15,803 bases of DNA from Polyrhizophydium stewartii. Its lineage: Eukaryota; Chytridiomycota; Chytridiomycetes; Rhizophydiales. A program made the position numbers and the translations under genes. Each line of letters starts with the position of its first letter. Within the stretch, counting starts at the first letter, position 1. The notes under the pieces were generated by a model. The model searched no databases, was not told the DNA's origin, and saw only the letters and a program-made list of their open reading frames with translations. Of this stretch, positions 7,056 through 15,803 are shown one piece after another. The stretch lies in contig JADGIZ010000336.1 of assembly GCA_027604665.1 (NCBI GenBank), forward strand, positions 1-15,803, in the 5' to 3' direction.

Positions 7056-10000
7056 GGCCACGTCAATGAGCGGCGCAGTCGGAAGATGCACATGCCGCGT
7101 GGCCAGAAAGCCGCTTTCGCGAGCCCGAGCGCCGTGCTCGCTCGGCGCGAGCCCCGACGCCGGTGACGCGGCCACGAGCGAGTCGCGTGCGTTGGGATGC
7201 AGCAGCCCGCGCCGAGCGGCAGGCGTCTGGATCGTCGGCGCCTTGAAGGGGCTGTTGCGCATCAGCAGCGGCATCGACTGCGGGCTGCTGGCTGCGGGCA
7301 CCGCACTAGCTGGCCGACCGAGGCTTCCGAGCGACACCACCGACTTGTGGCGCAGGATGCTGCGACTCGGCGTGCTCCAATGGGACGACGACTGCTGCAG
7401 CGGGGCCAGCGGCGTTCGGGTCGGCGGCGGCGCGGGCGTCGCTGGCGCCTTATTCTTCGCAACAACCTTGGGCTCGTGCAGCACCCCGTTCTCGGCGTTC
7501 TCGGTGTCCTCGGCGTTGAGCGACTCGAGGATCCGCGCGCTGCGGCGGATCGCCTGTTTGGACGGCGGTGCAAGCTTCTTTCCCGATCCAGTCGTAAACC
7601 CGACCGAGAAGGTCGCGGCATCTGCTGGCCTTGCATCGCTCGCCGTTGTCTCTGACATCGGCATCGGAGCAGTGTTTGCCTCCCGCTCGGCCTGCGCCAT
7701 CAGCGCTTCGGACCGCTTGCGTGCCTCCTCGGACGGCGGCGGCAAGCTGCGTCCACCTGCGGTTGTGAAGCCCACAAACCCAGACGCCTCGCTCGGCGGA
7801 GCGAATGATGCGGTGCGTGTGCGCGGCGTCGACTCGGAGCCCGACGGTGGGGCAGGCGTCTTGGGTCCGTCGTCGCAACGGCCAGACAGCTGAGGATCTG
7901 GTCCAGCGCTTTCCATCACGCGTCTCCCGCGAGCCAGCGCAGATGACGATGGCGGCGCGAGCGGCCTGCCCGACCCGGTCGTGAACCCCGACATCGCCGG
8001 CGGAGCAGACTGCGGCGCAGAAGCGGCACTCGGCTGCTCTACGGTCTTGAACGGCGTCCGAAACGGCTGCGTCGCAATCCTGGCCTGGGCAGCTGCTCGC
8101 TGCGCCGACGGCGCGTTGCCATCTGACTGCGATGGCCGTGTTGCCATGGCCGCGTCGCGCAGGATCATGGGCCGCACGGTACCCGGCACGAGCGCGGCCG
8201 CGTCGACCCTGCTGCGGACAAGCTGCGTACCGACTGGCGCCACATCGTCGTCGTCAAGGAGCAACACGGCGCCAATGTGCTGGGCCTCGCGACTGACAGA
8301 CGCACGCTTGCCCGACGCAAACACAAACCCGGGCATCCCATTCTCCTGGCCGCGGCGCAGCTGATGCTGCGGCTGCGGCGGAGCACGCGGCGTCTGCCAG
8401 ACAGGCGGCGGAACATACGCCGGCAGCCCATGTGCTGCTCGCCCCATCCGCAAGCCACCCTTGTCGCGATTAAAAGTGTCTCCGAGATCCTCGCCGCTCG
8501 TCGCCGGGGACGCGCCAGCGCGTCCGTCATCGCTAAAGTGCTGCGTGGTCAAGTGCACATGCCGCAGCAGGTCGTCGTCGATCGAGTGCGCGTCGTCCGA
8601 GTCCGACACATCTTCGGACACGCGCGGCGTCGCCTGCTCGGCCCGCGAGGGGTCCGACTTGGCGGCCGCACGAGCCTCGGCGAGTTCGAACGCAGCCACG
8701 ACATCGTCGGCGGCAAGAACCATTTGCTGCGTGAACGAGACCGGATCGCGAGCATCGGTATCTTGCTGCCCGCCACGCCTGTCGGCCTCGACGTCGTGCG
8801 TCTTGCTGCGCGACTCTGAAGGCAGTGCAGCCTGTTCTTGATGCGGCAGGCGGTGAGCTTGTGTCGGAAGAGGCGGATGAGAGGACCGCACATGCGCATC
8901 GGAGGCCGACCGCGCAGGCTCCAAGTCGGCTTCAACTTTGTCGCCGTCGTCGTTGTCGTCGTCGTCGAGGAAGGCGTCGAGCGGGATTCGCGCAAGCATC
9001 TGGGTGCTCAGCAGCCCAAGATGCATGGGAGCATCAGGCATGTGAGGCAGATCGTCGACAGCTGCCGCATGATCGGGGGCGGCATCCGCCGTGTGCTTGG
9101 GCCGCTCCTCGACCGCTTGCGTGTCAGTGCCAACTGTATCGTCCGTGTCAACCGTGTCGATTTCGTCCGTGGCGGGGTCGGTGTGCTCGAGCGAGAGAAT
9201 CTGGACCAGCTGGCTGCGTGTCAGGTCGTGCAGGTGGTCGACGTTTGGGTCAGCGGCGTGATCCTGCCCAGGCTGGACCTGTTCATCCTTGGCATCATGA
9301 CTGCGATGTGGTGGCGGTTCGGCTGCTGGCTCTGCTGCTTCTCCAGCCTCTGGAATACTAGGCATACTCGACGCCTTTGTCGAGACCGACACCTCGGGTT
9401 CCTGCCTGTCGGCATCTGCACTGATAAACGCAGAAACGGCCTGCGAGACGATGGATGGCGAAGGAGGGCTGGCAATGGCCTGAGTGAGCAGAATTTCCTC
9501 ATGAATCTGCGGCGACGAAAGCAAGTCCTGGTCCAGATCCTCGTAGCCCAGGTTAGGCCGGACCGAGCGTCCGGCATCCTCAGTGTGATTAGGGCCGTCG
9601 CTTGCGTCGTCCAGATCCAAGTGCGCGGCAGTCGGCTGGATCAGAAGCGGGGTCGCCCCAGATGCATCGCTGCCGTCGACGTGCTGACTCGGGTGTGGCT
9701 CCGGCTGGTCGGAAAACGGACCGTTGTCGACCCACTGCCCCCCAGCAGAGTCAGCAGCCACATGTTTGAGTGCGGGATCTCCCAGACCGCCAAGGCTCAC
9801 AACAATGACCGATGAAAAGGACGAGCTGCGGAAATGGCGAGCAGACACGGCCGTCTGGCTGCTCCCAATGTCGCGCACGTGAGCGGCAGTCGGAGTGCGT
9901 TCTGCAGGTGGCGTACGCGCTGCGGTGGGTGTCACAGCGCCGCCAACAGCGTGCGAGGTATACTTGGCGGCAGCGGAGGCAGCTGATGGCCGAGGAGTGC

Positions 10001-12157
10001 CCGAGCATGTCACGTCCGAGTCCGACGCATCCGCCGCGTCGAGCTCGAGGTGCACGGAACGCGACCGTGAAGAGGGCGTGGCGGTCGCGGTTCCGCTCCG
10101 AGCTGGCGAGGACTTTGGGCCGTGGGTATTGCCGCGCGCATGCGCGACGACTGGAGTTTGGTCCAACGGCAGCTCGGCGGGTTTCGCGGGGGACGATCTC
10201 CGGGGAGTGGCTTCCGACGCCTCGATGAGATCTTGCGACGGCAGCGCGTTTGGCGAAGCAGGGGCGGTGGTTGCCTGTGAAGATCTTGGCGACGCCGGAG
10301 ACGTCGGAACGGTGCTCATGACAGCAGGCGCCGAGGCAATCTTCAATGACGACTGGTCGCTGCCGCTGAAAGTCTGGGTATCGCGGTCGCCGCCGTTATC
10401 GCCGACCTTGTCGGTATTGCGTCGCTCTCCGCCGTCGCAGTCTCCTTCCGAGACCTCTGCGATGCCAAAGACGACCGCTCGCGCCAGGTCCCTGACTGAC
10501 ATCTCGCGGCGCAGAGAAGGGTTCTGGCGGCCCTTGGCCAAGCCTGAGAGACCAATGATGTCCGGCGAGGGTGGGCGGATGCTGACGGCGTCAGTTGCGG
10601 ACGAGGCCGACTTGGACGAGGCCGCGGCGCTGTCAAACGGCCTGCTGGGCGACAGGGCTGGCGGGTCGCTCGGAGTTGTGTGTGGCGTGGTGGAGGCGGG
10701 CGGCGGACGCGGAGTGCTGGGCAGCGGTGCGATGTGCGCCGAGTCAGATGCGCCATCGCGAGAAAAGGCGCCAAGAGGACTGCAAGCAGAAACGTCAGCA
10801 AGCAAGGCAGGAGTGGCGACGACATCATTGTCGTTGCAGCCGTGGTGCACCTGGTCGGGTCGCCGGTGCTGGACGAGATGGAGGCGCCGCGCAGCAGGGA
10901 ACTGTCTGAGCGGGCGGAGCGTTCCAGCAGGTGGCGACCTGGGGAAACGTGCGCGGCAGCTGCGGCAGCGGCGAGCGCGGCGGGCAGTGACCTGCGCTGG
11001 CGCTTCTCGACGCGCATCTTGGGCGTCGCGTGCAACATCCAGTCGGCGCTGATGCGCGGCGGCGCCGTGTCGGCACCCGCAGACACGCGGCGCGGGCGAC
11101 GCACCAGAGGCGTCGGAGTCGGGGCCGCTCGCTGGCGCGCATGCTTGGCGAGCGGCGTTGCGCCCGCGGAGCCCGTGGCCGGCGGCGGTGGCAGCTGGCG
11201 AGGGCGCAGCACCGCGTCGGCGAACAGATCAAGCGACGACGCGAGCGACGACGCGCTGCTGCTGCGAGCGGCGGCGGGCGGCGGCGGCAGCTGCGGCGGC
11301 GTTGGAGGCGGCGGCGACCCGAACAGCGCGGCGCCGAGGTCGAGCGCGCCGGCGCCGGCGCCGGCGCCGGCGGCGATCTCGAGCCGCCGCTTCAGCCGAG
11401 GCGGCGGGCGCTCGAGCGGCGATGCGGCGAGCACCGGCGCCAGCGCGGCCGCGGGCGACGCATACGACGGCGACAGGAACTCGCGCTGCAGCGGCGGCCG
11501 CCGCAGCACGCTCATGACGTTGTCGCCCGCTGCAGTCGCCGCCACGTGCGCCGGCGTCTCCAGCGACGGCGACCAGGCGACCGCCGCCGCCTCTGGGGCT
11601 GCCGCGACCTGCACGCCGTTGCTCGCCGCCGCCGCCGGCACCGGCGACCGCGGCCGCTTGGGCCCGCCCGCGGGCGTGCGCGGCCACAGAGACACGTCGG
11701 CGGCCGCTGCACCGCGCCGCACCCGGTGCGGCGTCTGGAACGGGTCCGCGCCGTCGAGGCCGCCGAGGCCGCCGTGAGCGCCTTGCGGGTCGTCGTCGCC
11801 GAGCGACACCGCGGCGCCAAGGAGGCGTGAGGCGGCCGCCGTCGCCGCCGCCCGTGTGGCCCGCGCAGGCACAGCGATAGCCCGGCCGCCGTTGCCAGGT
11901 GTCTCATCCGTCTCGGCGCCGGGCGGAGACGCCGAGTCGCCGCCACGGCCGCTGTCGCCGTGAAGCGGCAGCGTCCGCCGTCTCGCGAAGTGCTGGTTGC
12001 TCCTGCGCGATACCCGCTGCTGCGGTTGTTGAAGCTGTGCCTGCTGTGTGTGCGTCTGATGCGGCTGCTGCTGCTGCTCGCGCGAGTGCGCCCGCGTCCC
12101 TGGCCGCCTGCCCGGGGCGGCGGCGGCTGCCCGCGTGTCCGCTCCGGCCGCGGTCAT
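4711..12157 (-). CDS. BRCA2: BRCA2 orthologue, RAD51 loader, 10 exons
   Basis: BRCA2 binds RAD51 through BRC repeats and loads it on single-stranded DNA during homologous recombination; its helical and OB folds bind DNA and DSS1. Inferred exons: 12157-10851, 10779-7055, 6977-6893, 6822-6464, 6390-6269, 6179-5819, 5732-5695, 5601-5440, 5361-5160 and 5087-4711. They give 2245 residues. The nine introns (70-93 nt) all keep frame. Residues 1-435 are disordered (Ala, Pro, Gln-rich, several basic patches). An acidic Ser/Thr-rich region follows, then four BRC repeats at 1253-1523. The helical domain has WVANHYSLIVWKLASL (1749-1764) and LKFRYEYEI; OB1 has IEVTDGWYRI; OB2 begins with GGNVVCVDVVVVRRYPI; its second half has RYALVTIWN; OB3 has YQLLCTDAHQHLFVVEFK and FRNIEYVYFDSHFG. 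The tower is short and the protein ends just after OB3. The ATG at 12157 has G at -3. Another in-frame ATG at 12322 would add 55 residues of His/Pro/Thr-rich, UTR-like sequence in poor context. Confidence 0.95.
7518..8330 (-). repeat. Array of four BRC (RAD51-binding) repeats in BRCA2
   Basis: All four lie in BRCA2 exon 2. In protein order they are 8330-8256 (residues 1253-1277), 7988-7914 (1367-1391), 7772-7698 (1439-1463) and 7601-7518 (1496-1523). The first reads GFVFASGKRASVSREA and is followed by LLLDDDD, close to the FxxA...LFDE pattern of animal repeats. The other three share a local consensus, GFTT(G/A)(S/G)G(R/K)xLxPPS, then a basic helix ending in VM, LM or IL. Spacing shrinks along the protein (114, 72, 57 residues). 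The FxxA Phe is kept in all four. The Ala is kept only in repeats 1 and 3. Confidence 0.9.
11350..11373 (-). repeat. GGCGCC-type repeat encoding (Gly-Ala)n in BRCA2 exon 1
   Basis: A hexanucleotide run of alternating GCC and GGC codons encodes AGAGAGAGAL in the disordered BRCA2 N-terminus. It lies among other simple-sequence coding stretches: a Gln-rich segment near 12040-12090, poly-Pro near 11290-11310 and poly-Ala near 10955-10980. Such tracts often vary in length and are prone to assembly error at this GC content. Confidence 0.6.
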
Positions 12158-12368
12158 GTCCGCTTCGCCCGGACGAGTTGGGAGAGGGCGGGTTTTTGGC
12201 GAAGCATGCGGATTTACTCTGCCGTGGTGGGGGTGGCGAGCAAGCGCCGATGGGACGGGGTACGATGAGAAGGTGGAGTGTCTGGGGAAGCCTGTGTGCA
12301 GGGGGTGTGTATGTGTGTGCATGAGTGTGTTGCCTGGGCATGGCCGGGCTTGGCATCGGCGCCACGTA
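12158..12368. other. Spacer between the hydrolase and BRCA2
   Basis: These 211 bases must contain the hydrolase 3' end and the BRCA2 promoter and 5' UTR, since both genes read leftward. A short TG-rich tract lies at 12301-12330. An AGTAAA variant poly(A) signal on the minus strand (12213-12218) is a weak candidate end for the hydrolase. The BRCA2 frame is open across the whole spacer. No TATA box is visible. Confidence 0.5.
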
Positions 12369-13901
12369 TCAAGATGCGTCGCAGATCCACGCGATGATGT
12401 CCTTGAATACCGTGAAGTACAGCATGTGCCCAGCCTCGGGGTCCACGACAATGTCGCAGCCGATGCGCGCCGCAATGTACTGGCCCATGGGCAGGGTCGC
12501 GCCCGTGTCCTTGGCACCGTGCCACACACGCACGGGGGCCTTGATATCTGGGAGACAAGGCAAATCAACACGCTGCCCTCTCTGTCTCTGTCATCGCTGC
12601 CTCCCGCCCCCGCGCGCTCACCGGCAAGATCGAACCCCCACGGCTTGCCCCATAGCCCGTACTCGTGGGCCATGACGGCGTCCTGCTCGCGGCCAAACGT
12701 CTCGACGATGCTCTCGACAAACATTGCCTCGACCTCGGGCGACGTGGCGATCGGGCGGTCGCTCTCGGGCATGGCGTCCACGTCCTGCCGGTGGTACGCA
12801 ACGGGGTCCGCGCGCGCCGTCGAGCCGCTGAGCCGCACGATCGTGCCCAGCAGCCACGGCGCGTGCGCCGCAAAGAACCACGCAAGCCGGTACGTCACCG
12901 GCATGCCCGTGTACACCTTGGGCGCCTGCCGCGGCGACACGGACGACACGATCGCCACGCGCGTGACGCGGTGAGGCAGCCTGAACGCCGTCGCCTGGCC
13001 GTCGCCATCGCAGAGACACAGCCGCACCCCCCACACATATACAGATGTACATACAGCAGCAAGGATGCGTCAGCCAGGATCCATCGGGTCGCGACAGCAC
13101 CGGCACGCATGACCCAGAGCGCACCAGCGCATACGGCCCGCCGGCAGAGTACCCGATCACGGACACGCGCTCGAGCCCGATCTGGTCAAGCAGCTCCTCG
13201 ACGTCGTCGGCCATGTCCAAGATCGTGCGGCCGGGCTGGGGCGTCGACAGGCCGAGCCCCGGCCGGTCGACCGAGATGAGACGGATGCCCTGCACCGCAA
13301 CACACCGCAGATTGCCGCGCCGCACCGTCGCACGGCGCATCGCCGCCATCGGTCAGCCCTCCGACCGCTCGACTGCCCGACTTCCGTCAGGCCCGAGGCA
13401 ACCCACCAGCGGCTCGTGCTTGGCGACGAGCGGGTGCGAGAACAGCCGCGACCCGGGGATGCCGCTGAACCTGCCACCGCGGCCAGGCGCCAGGGTGGGT
13501 AGGTGGGTGGTGTGATGGGGTTGAATATCGCTCAGCAACACCGCACGGCGTTGACGAGCCTCCTGGCAGGCGCAGCGGCCACTGGCGGCGGCTCACAGGA
13601 GAACCGTGTGGAGCGGCTCCTCTGCGCTGCCGGCGTCCTGCGCCCGCGCCCACGCCGGGCAGAGCCACTCCCAGTACGCCAGCGCGCGGCCGTCGCGCAG
13701 CACGACCTGCTTGGCTGCGGTCGGTGCGAGTCCGCACGGTCAGCGGTGCCCGACGGTGTGTGCAGACCAACGCCTGCAGGAGGCACAGGCCGCCGCGGAT
13801 GCACCTCGCTCCGACGGCTTCATGGGCGGCGTCTTGGGCTTGCCGCCCTTGCCGCCGCTGCTGCTGGGCGGCTGCGCTGCAGTCGTCTGCTGCTTCGACA
13901 T
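12369..13901 (-). CDS. Alpha/beta hydrolase
   Basis: A member of the alpha/beta-hydrolase superfamily; the substrate cannot be told. Six exons are inferred: 13901-13805, 13714-13597, 13470-13407, 13289-13125, 12994-12622 and 12547-12369. They give 331 residues with introns of 90, 126, 117, 130 and 74 nt, all in frame. Seen: a short Lys/Pro-rich N-terminus without signal peptide, VVLRDGRALAYWEW (first strands), GIPGSRLFSH (oxyanion loop region, 75-84), VDRPGLGLST (100-109), the nucleophile elbow GYSAGGPYAL with Ser141, a cap region of about 110 residues, VRVWHGAKDTG with acid Asp286, and PEAGHMLYF with His313. The triad is complete and the length is normal for the family. The usual HG before the PGSR loop reads SG here. 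Intron 2 has two possible acceptors six bases apart (13471 and 13465), which would include or drop Phe-Ser. The gene is 211 bp upstream of BRCA2, on the same strand. Confidence 0.92.
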
Positions 13902-14144
13902 GGCCGGCGGCGGTCAAACTCTCCGCCGGGACCGCATCTCGCACACGGCCCGCCGAGTCCCCACCCCCTCCAAAGGCAGCACAGCATCCCGCCGAGGCGG
14001 ACAAACAGCATCACGCGAGTGCATGCACAGGAGATATGTTGCGTTGCGGAAAGGAGGCGGCCGCGGTGGCAAAGTGGGGGGGGGATAAAGGTGGAAGGAT
14101 GGACATGAGATGCGAGGCAGGAGCGATCAACTGAAGGGCGGAGA
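13902..14144. other. Spacer between the TMEM184-like gene and the hydrolase
   Basis: These 243 bases hold the 3' end of the TMEM184-like gene and the promoter of the hydrolase. The one notable element is an uninterrupted run of nine G at 14076-14084 (C on the coding strand). I see no canonical AATAAA on the minus strand and no TATA box. Confidence 0.5.
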
Positions 14145-15803
14145 TCACAGATCCCCAATATGCCTGCCGCTGCTGCCCGTGCCTGTCTGCCCGCCTGGCC
14201 GACTTGTGCCCATCTGTGACCGCGGCGGGATGCGGCCCACGCCGCCTGCCGCGGAGCGATGGTGCGCCGTCAGCAGCGCGCTGTCATCGTCGGCATTGTC
14301 TTCGTCGCCAAACTCGGCGCCCATGATGGCCAGGTCGTCGTCGTCGTCGTCGCTGAGCAGAAACTCGCGCAGCCCGCCACCGGCAGCGGCGCTGCTAGGA
14401 TGCAGCAGCCCGTTGCCGCCCGCGCGCGCCGCCGGGCCAGACGCCTGCGCGAGCGCGGGCGACAGATCTGTCCTGCTGCCTGCGCTGGCAACGCGCTCAA
14501 GGAACGTGGTCGCGTGGTGCTCAATCAGCCTGCGGACCTCGGGCGGGTGGTGGAAGCGCGGGTCCTCGTGCATGACGGGGAAGTTGAAGTCGCCAAAGAC
14601 CAGCTCGCGCGCCTGCGCATAGTCGTTCTCCTCCTCGTCGTCGGGGGCAGCAAAGTCGAGCGCCAGCGAGCCGTCCACGGCGTCGTCGCCGAGATACAGC
14701 CGGCCGCGCGGGCCAGCCGCGAACCGCGTGCGCTCGGACGCGGCGACGGGCGTGATGTCGTCGTACGAGTCGTTCCGCCGCGCGCGGCCCGGGCCGCCCG
14801 CCTCGACGTCGTAGCGCCGGCCGCCGATGCCGCCAACATAGTCCTCGCCGTCGTCGTCGTCGGGTAGGTCGTTTTCGGCATTGTCGATCCAGTGGTCGGC
14901 GTCGACGTGCTGGCGCACCTGGCGTCGCCGCCGGCCCGGGAGCGGATGCGAGAAGTCCGGCGGGTCGACAAAGGTGGCGTAGGTGTCCTGCACCAGATCC
15001 TTGATGCCGAGGGCGTCGCGGATCGCGTAGCGCAGCGTGAGGCGCGACGACAGGCGGCTGTCGTCGTAGTCTGTCCACGGGAAGGCGTAAAGGTGCAGCC
15101 AGGAGAAGAAGGGCATCTCAAAGCAGATGAGGGCGTCCTGCAGGGCCAGCGAGATGTTGTTTGCAGAGTACTCCTCGCTCTCTCCGTCTCTGATGGCACC
15201 CGAGGCGACGAGGATCGCAAGGAGCAGGCCCTGCCTGGATCGCAGAGCATGCGTCAGCGCTTTGGAGTCAAGTCTGCAATCTTATCGGTTGGATCAGAGG
15301 ACAAACCAAAAGGTTAAGAAGATGATGGCTTTGACGCAGACAAACTTGGGCATCGGTCTGGAATGGAGTCAGCGATGAGGGGCAGGGTCAGCGGCCCTGC
15401 CACGGCACGGCGAGAAGCGGGCAGGCAGAGCGCACCGATAAGGCTTGAGGTCGCGCGAGCACTGGACGTAGAAGAGGACGAGGCAGTACATGCTCCAGCA
15501 GACGCTGAGGTTGTATGCAAAGGACAGATAGACATAGGAGCTGCCCCAGGCGACATAGCCCTCCTCGTAGAGGCCGGCGACCTTGAGGATCATGATCAGG
15601 ACGGCGAGCAGCGGCTTGAGGATGACGAACTGCAGGACGCCGCGGCGCACGAACAGGAAGGTGTCCGGGTCGCTCATCTGCGGGCGGCATGGGAGGGCGT
15701 TGCGGCGGGGCGGGTCAGGACGGCGCGGGAGCGCATCGGGGGCCGGCATCGGGAGGAGGTCGGTGGATCGGGACTTTCGATCCGTGCGACAGCCAGCCGA
15801 AAC
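14145..15803 (-). CDS. TMEM184/OST-alpha family membrane protein (5' end missing)
   Basis: This family (Solute_trans_a, DUF300) comprises seven-helix membrane proteins related to organic solute transporter alpha; in fungi the role is not settled. Three exons are visible: 15677-15436, 15357-15307 and 15234-14145, with introns of 78 and 72 nt, phase 2 at both. Family marks, numbered from the first visible codon: RRGVLQFVILKPLLAVL (11-27), YNLSVCWSMYCLVLFY (55-70), DLKPYRPMPKFVCVKAIIF (76-94), FWQGLLLAIL and LQDALICFEM...HLYAFPW (129-151). The last three or four helices are therefore present. The acceptor at 15678 follows CCCGCAG, with a CTGAC branch site about 38 bases upstream, so 15678-15803 is most likely intron and the first exons lie beyond the window. 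A start inside the window (ATG at 15677 or 15749) would lose the N-terminal helices. The 310-residue cytosolic tail is disordered and very acidic (DDDDGEDY, LLSDDDDDDLAIMG). Confidence 0.92.

Noticed and set aside
6843..10850. A 1335-codon minus-strand open frame as a complete gene
   Set aside because: It starts at a GTG inside BRCA2 intron 1 and its end reads through intron 2 in the wrong frame. It is exon 2 of BRCA2, not a gene by itself.
7021..11777. Long plus-strand open frames opposite BRCA2 (7021-7893, 9895-11052, 10680-11777)
   Set aside because: They mirror BRCA2 exons, are low-complexity, show no family signature, and are expected from high GC in the third codon position of the real gene.
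10343..13036. An 897-codon minus-strand open frame as one protein
   Set aside because: It joins hydrolase exon 5, a spacer, BRCA2 exon 1 and wrong-frame BRCA2 exon 2. Hydrolase exon 6 and its stop codon, plus the BRCA2 splice junction, explain it better as two genes.
15369..15749. A start for the TMEM184-like protein at the ATG at 15749
   Set aside because: The extra residues are Pro/Arg-rich with no helix, and a good acceptor and branch site lie between them and the conserved exon. The family needs N-terminal helices encoded further upstream.
1..15803. CRISPR array, tRNA, rRNA, transposon or viral genes
   Set aside because: No spaced direct repeats, tRNA-like arms, transposase, reverse transcriptase or terminal inverted repeats were seen on either strand.

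Overview
This is a gene-dense, GC-rich piece of a eukaryotic nuclear genome. At least five protein genes are split by short introns (70-205 nt, mostly 70-130). These start with GTGAGT- or GTGCGT-like donors, usually carry a CTGAC/CTGAT-type branch point and end in CAG or AAG. That intron style, the compact spacing and the gene set fit a fungus. A multi-BRC BRCA2 with all three OB folds suggests an early-diverging lineage (chytrid-, blastoclad- or zygomycete-like) rather than budding or fission yeast, which lack BRCA2. The lineage is an inference.

Layout from left to right. Positions 1-442 may hold the 5' end of a minus-strand gene running off the left edge (weak). 873-1810 minus: NC2beta/Dr1, a histone-fold TBP repressor, in five exons. 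2010-2651 minus: an unrecognised 213-residue protein in one exon. 2652-2952: a divergent spacer. 2953-4641 plus: ADAT1, the tRNA adenosine deaminase, in four exons. 4711-12157 minus: a BRCA2 orthologue of about 2245 residues in ten exons, with four BRC repeats followed by a helical domain and OB1-OB2-OB3. It converges on ADAT1 with only 69 bp between stop codons. 12369-13901 minus: an alpha/beta hydrolase in six exons. 14145-15677 minus: the 3' three exons of a TMEM184/OST-alpha family membrane protein, whose 5' part lies beyond the right edge.

I built each gene by hand from family similarity, splice consensus and reading phase. All joins keep frame, giving 154, 213, 474, 2245, 331 and 460+ residues. 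The genes do not form a pathway. They are housekeeping functions (transcription repression, tRNA editing, recombination repair, a hydrolase, a membrane protein) packed closely together. I saw no mobile element, tRNA, rRNA, CRISPR array or viral gene.

The most interesting object is BRCA2. Its tower insertion in OB2 is reduced to about 58 residues. Two of its four BRC repeats replace the conserved Ala of FxxA with Gly. It has an SQ/TQ cluster upstream of the BRC repeats, and it ends right after OB3. I found no evidence for a wholly new multi-gene system.
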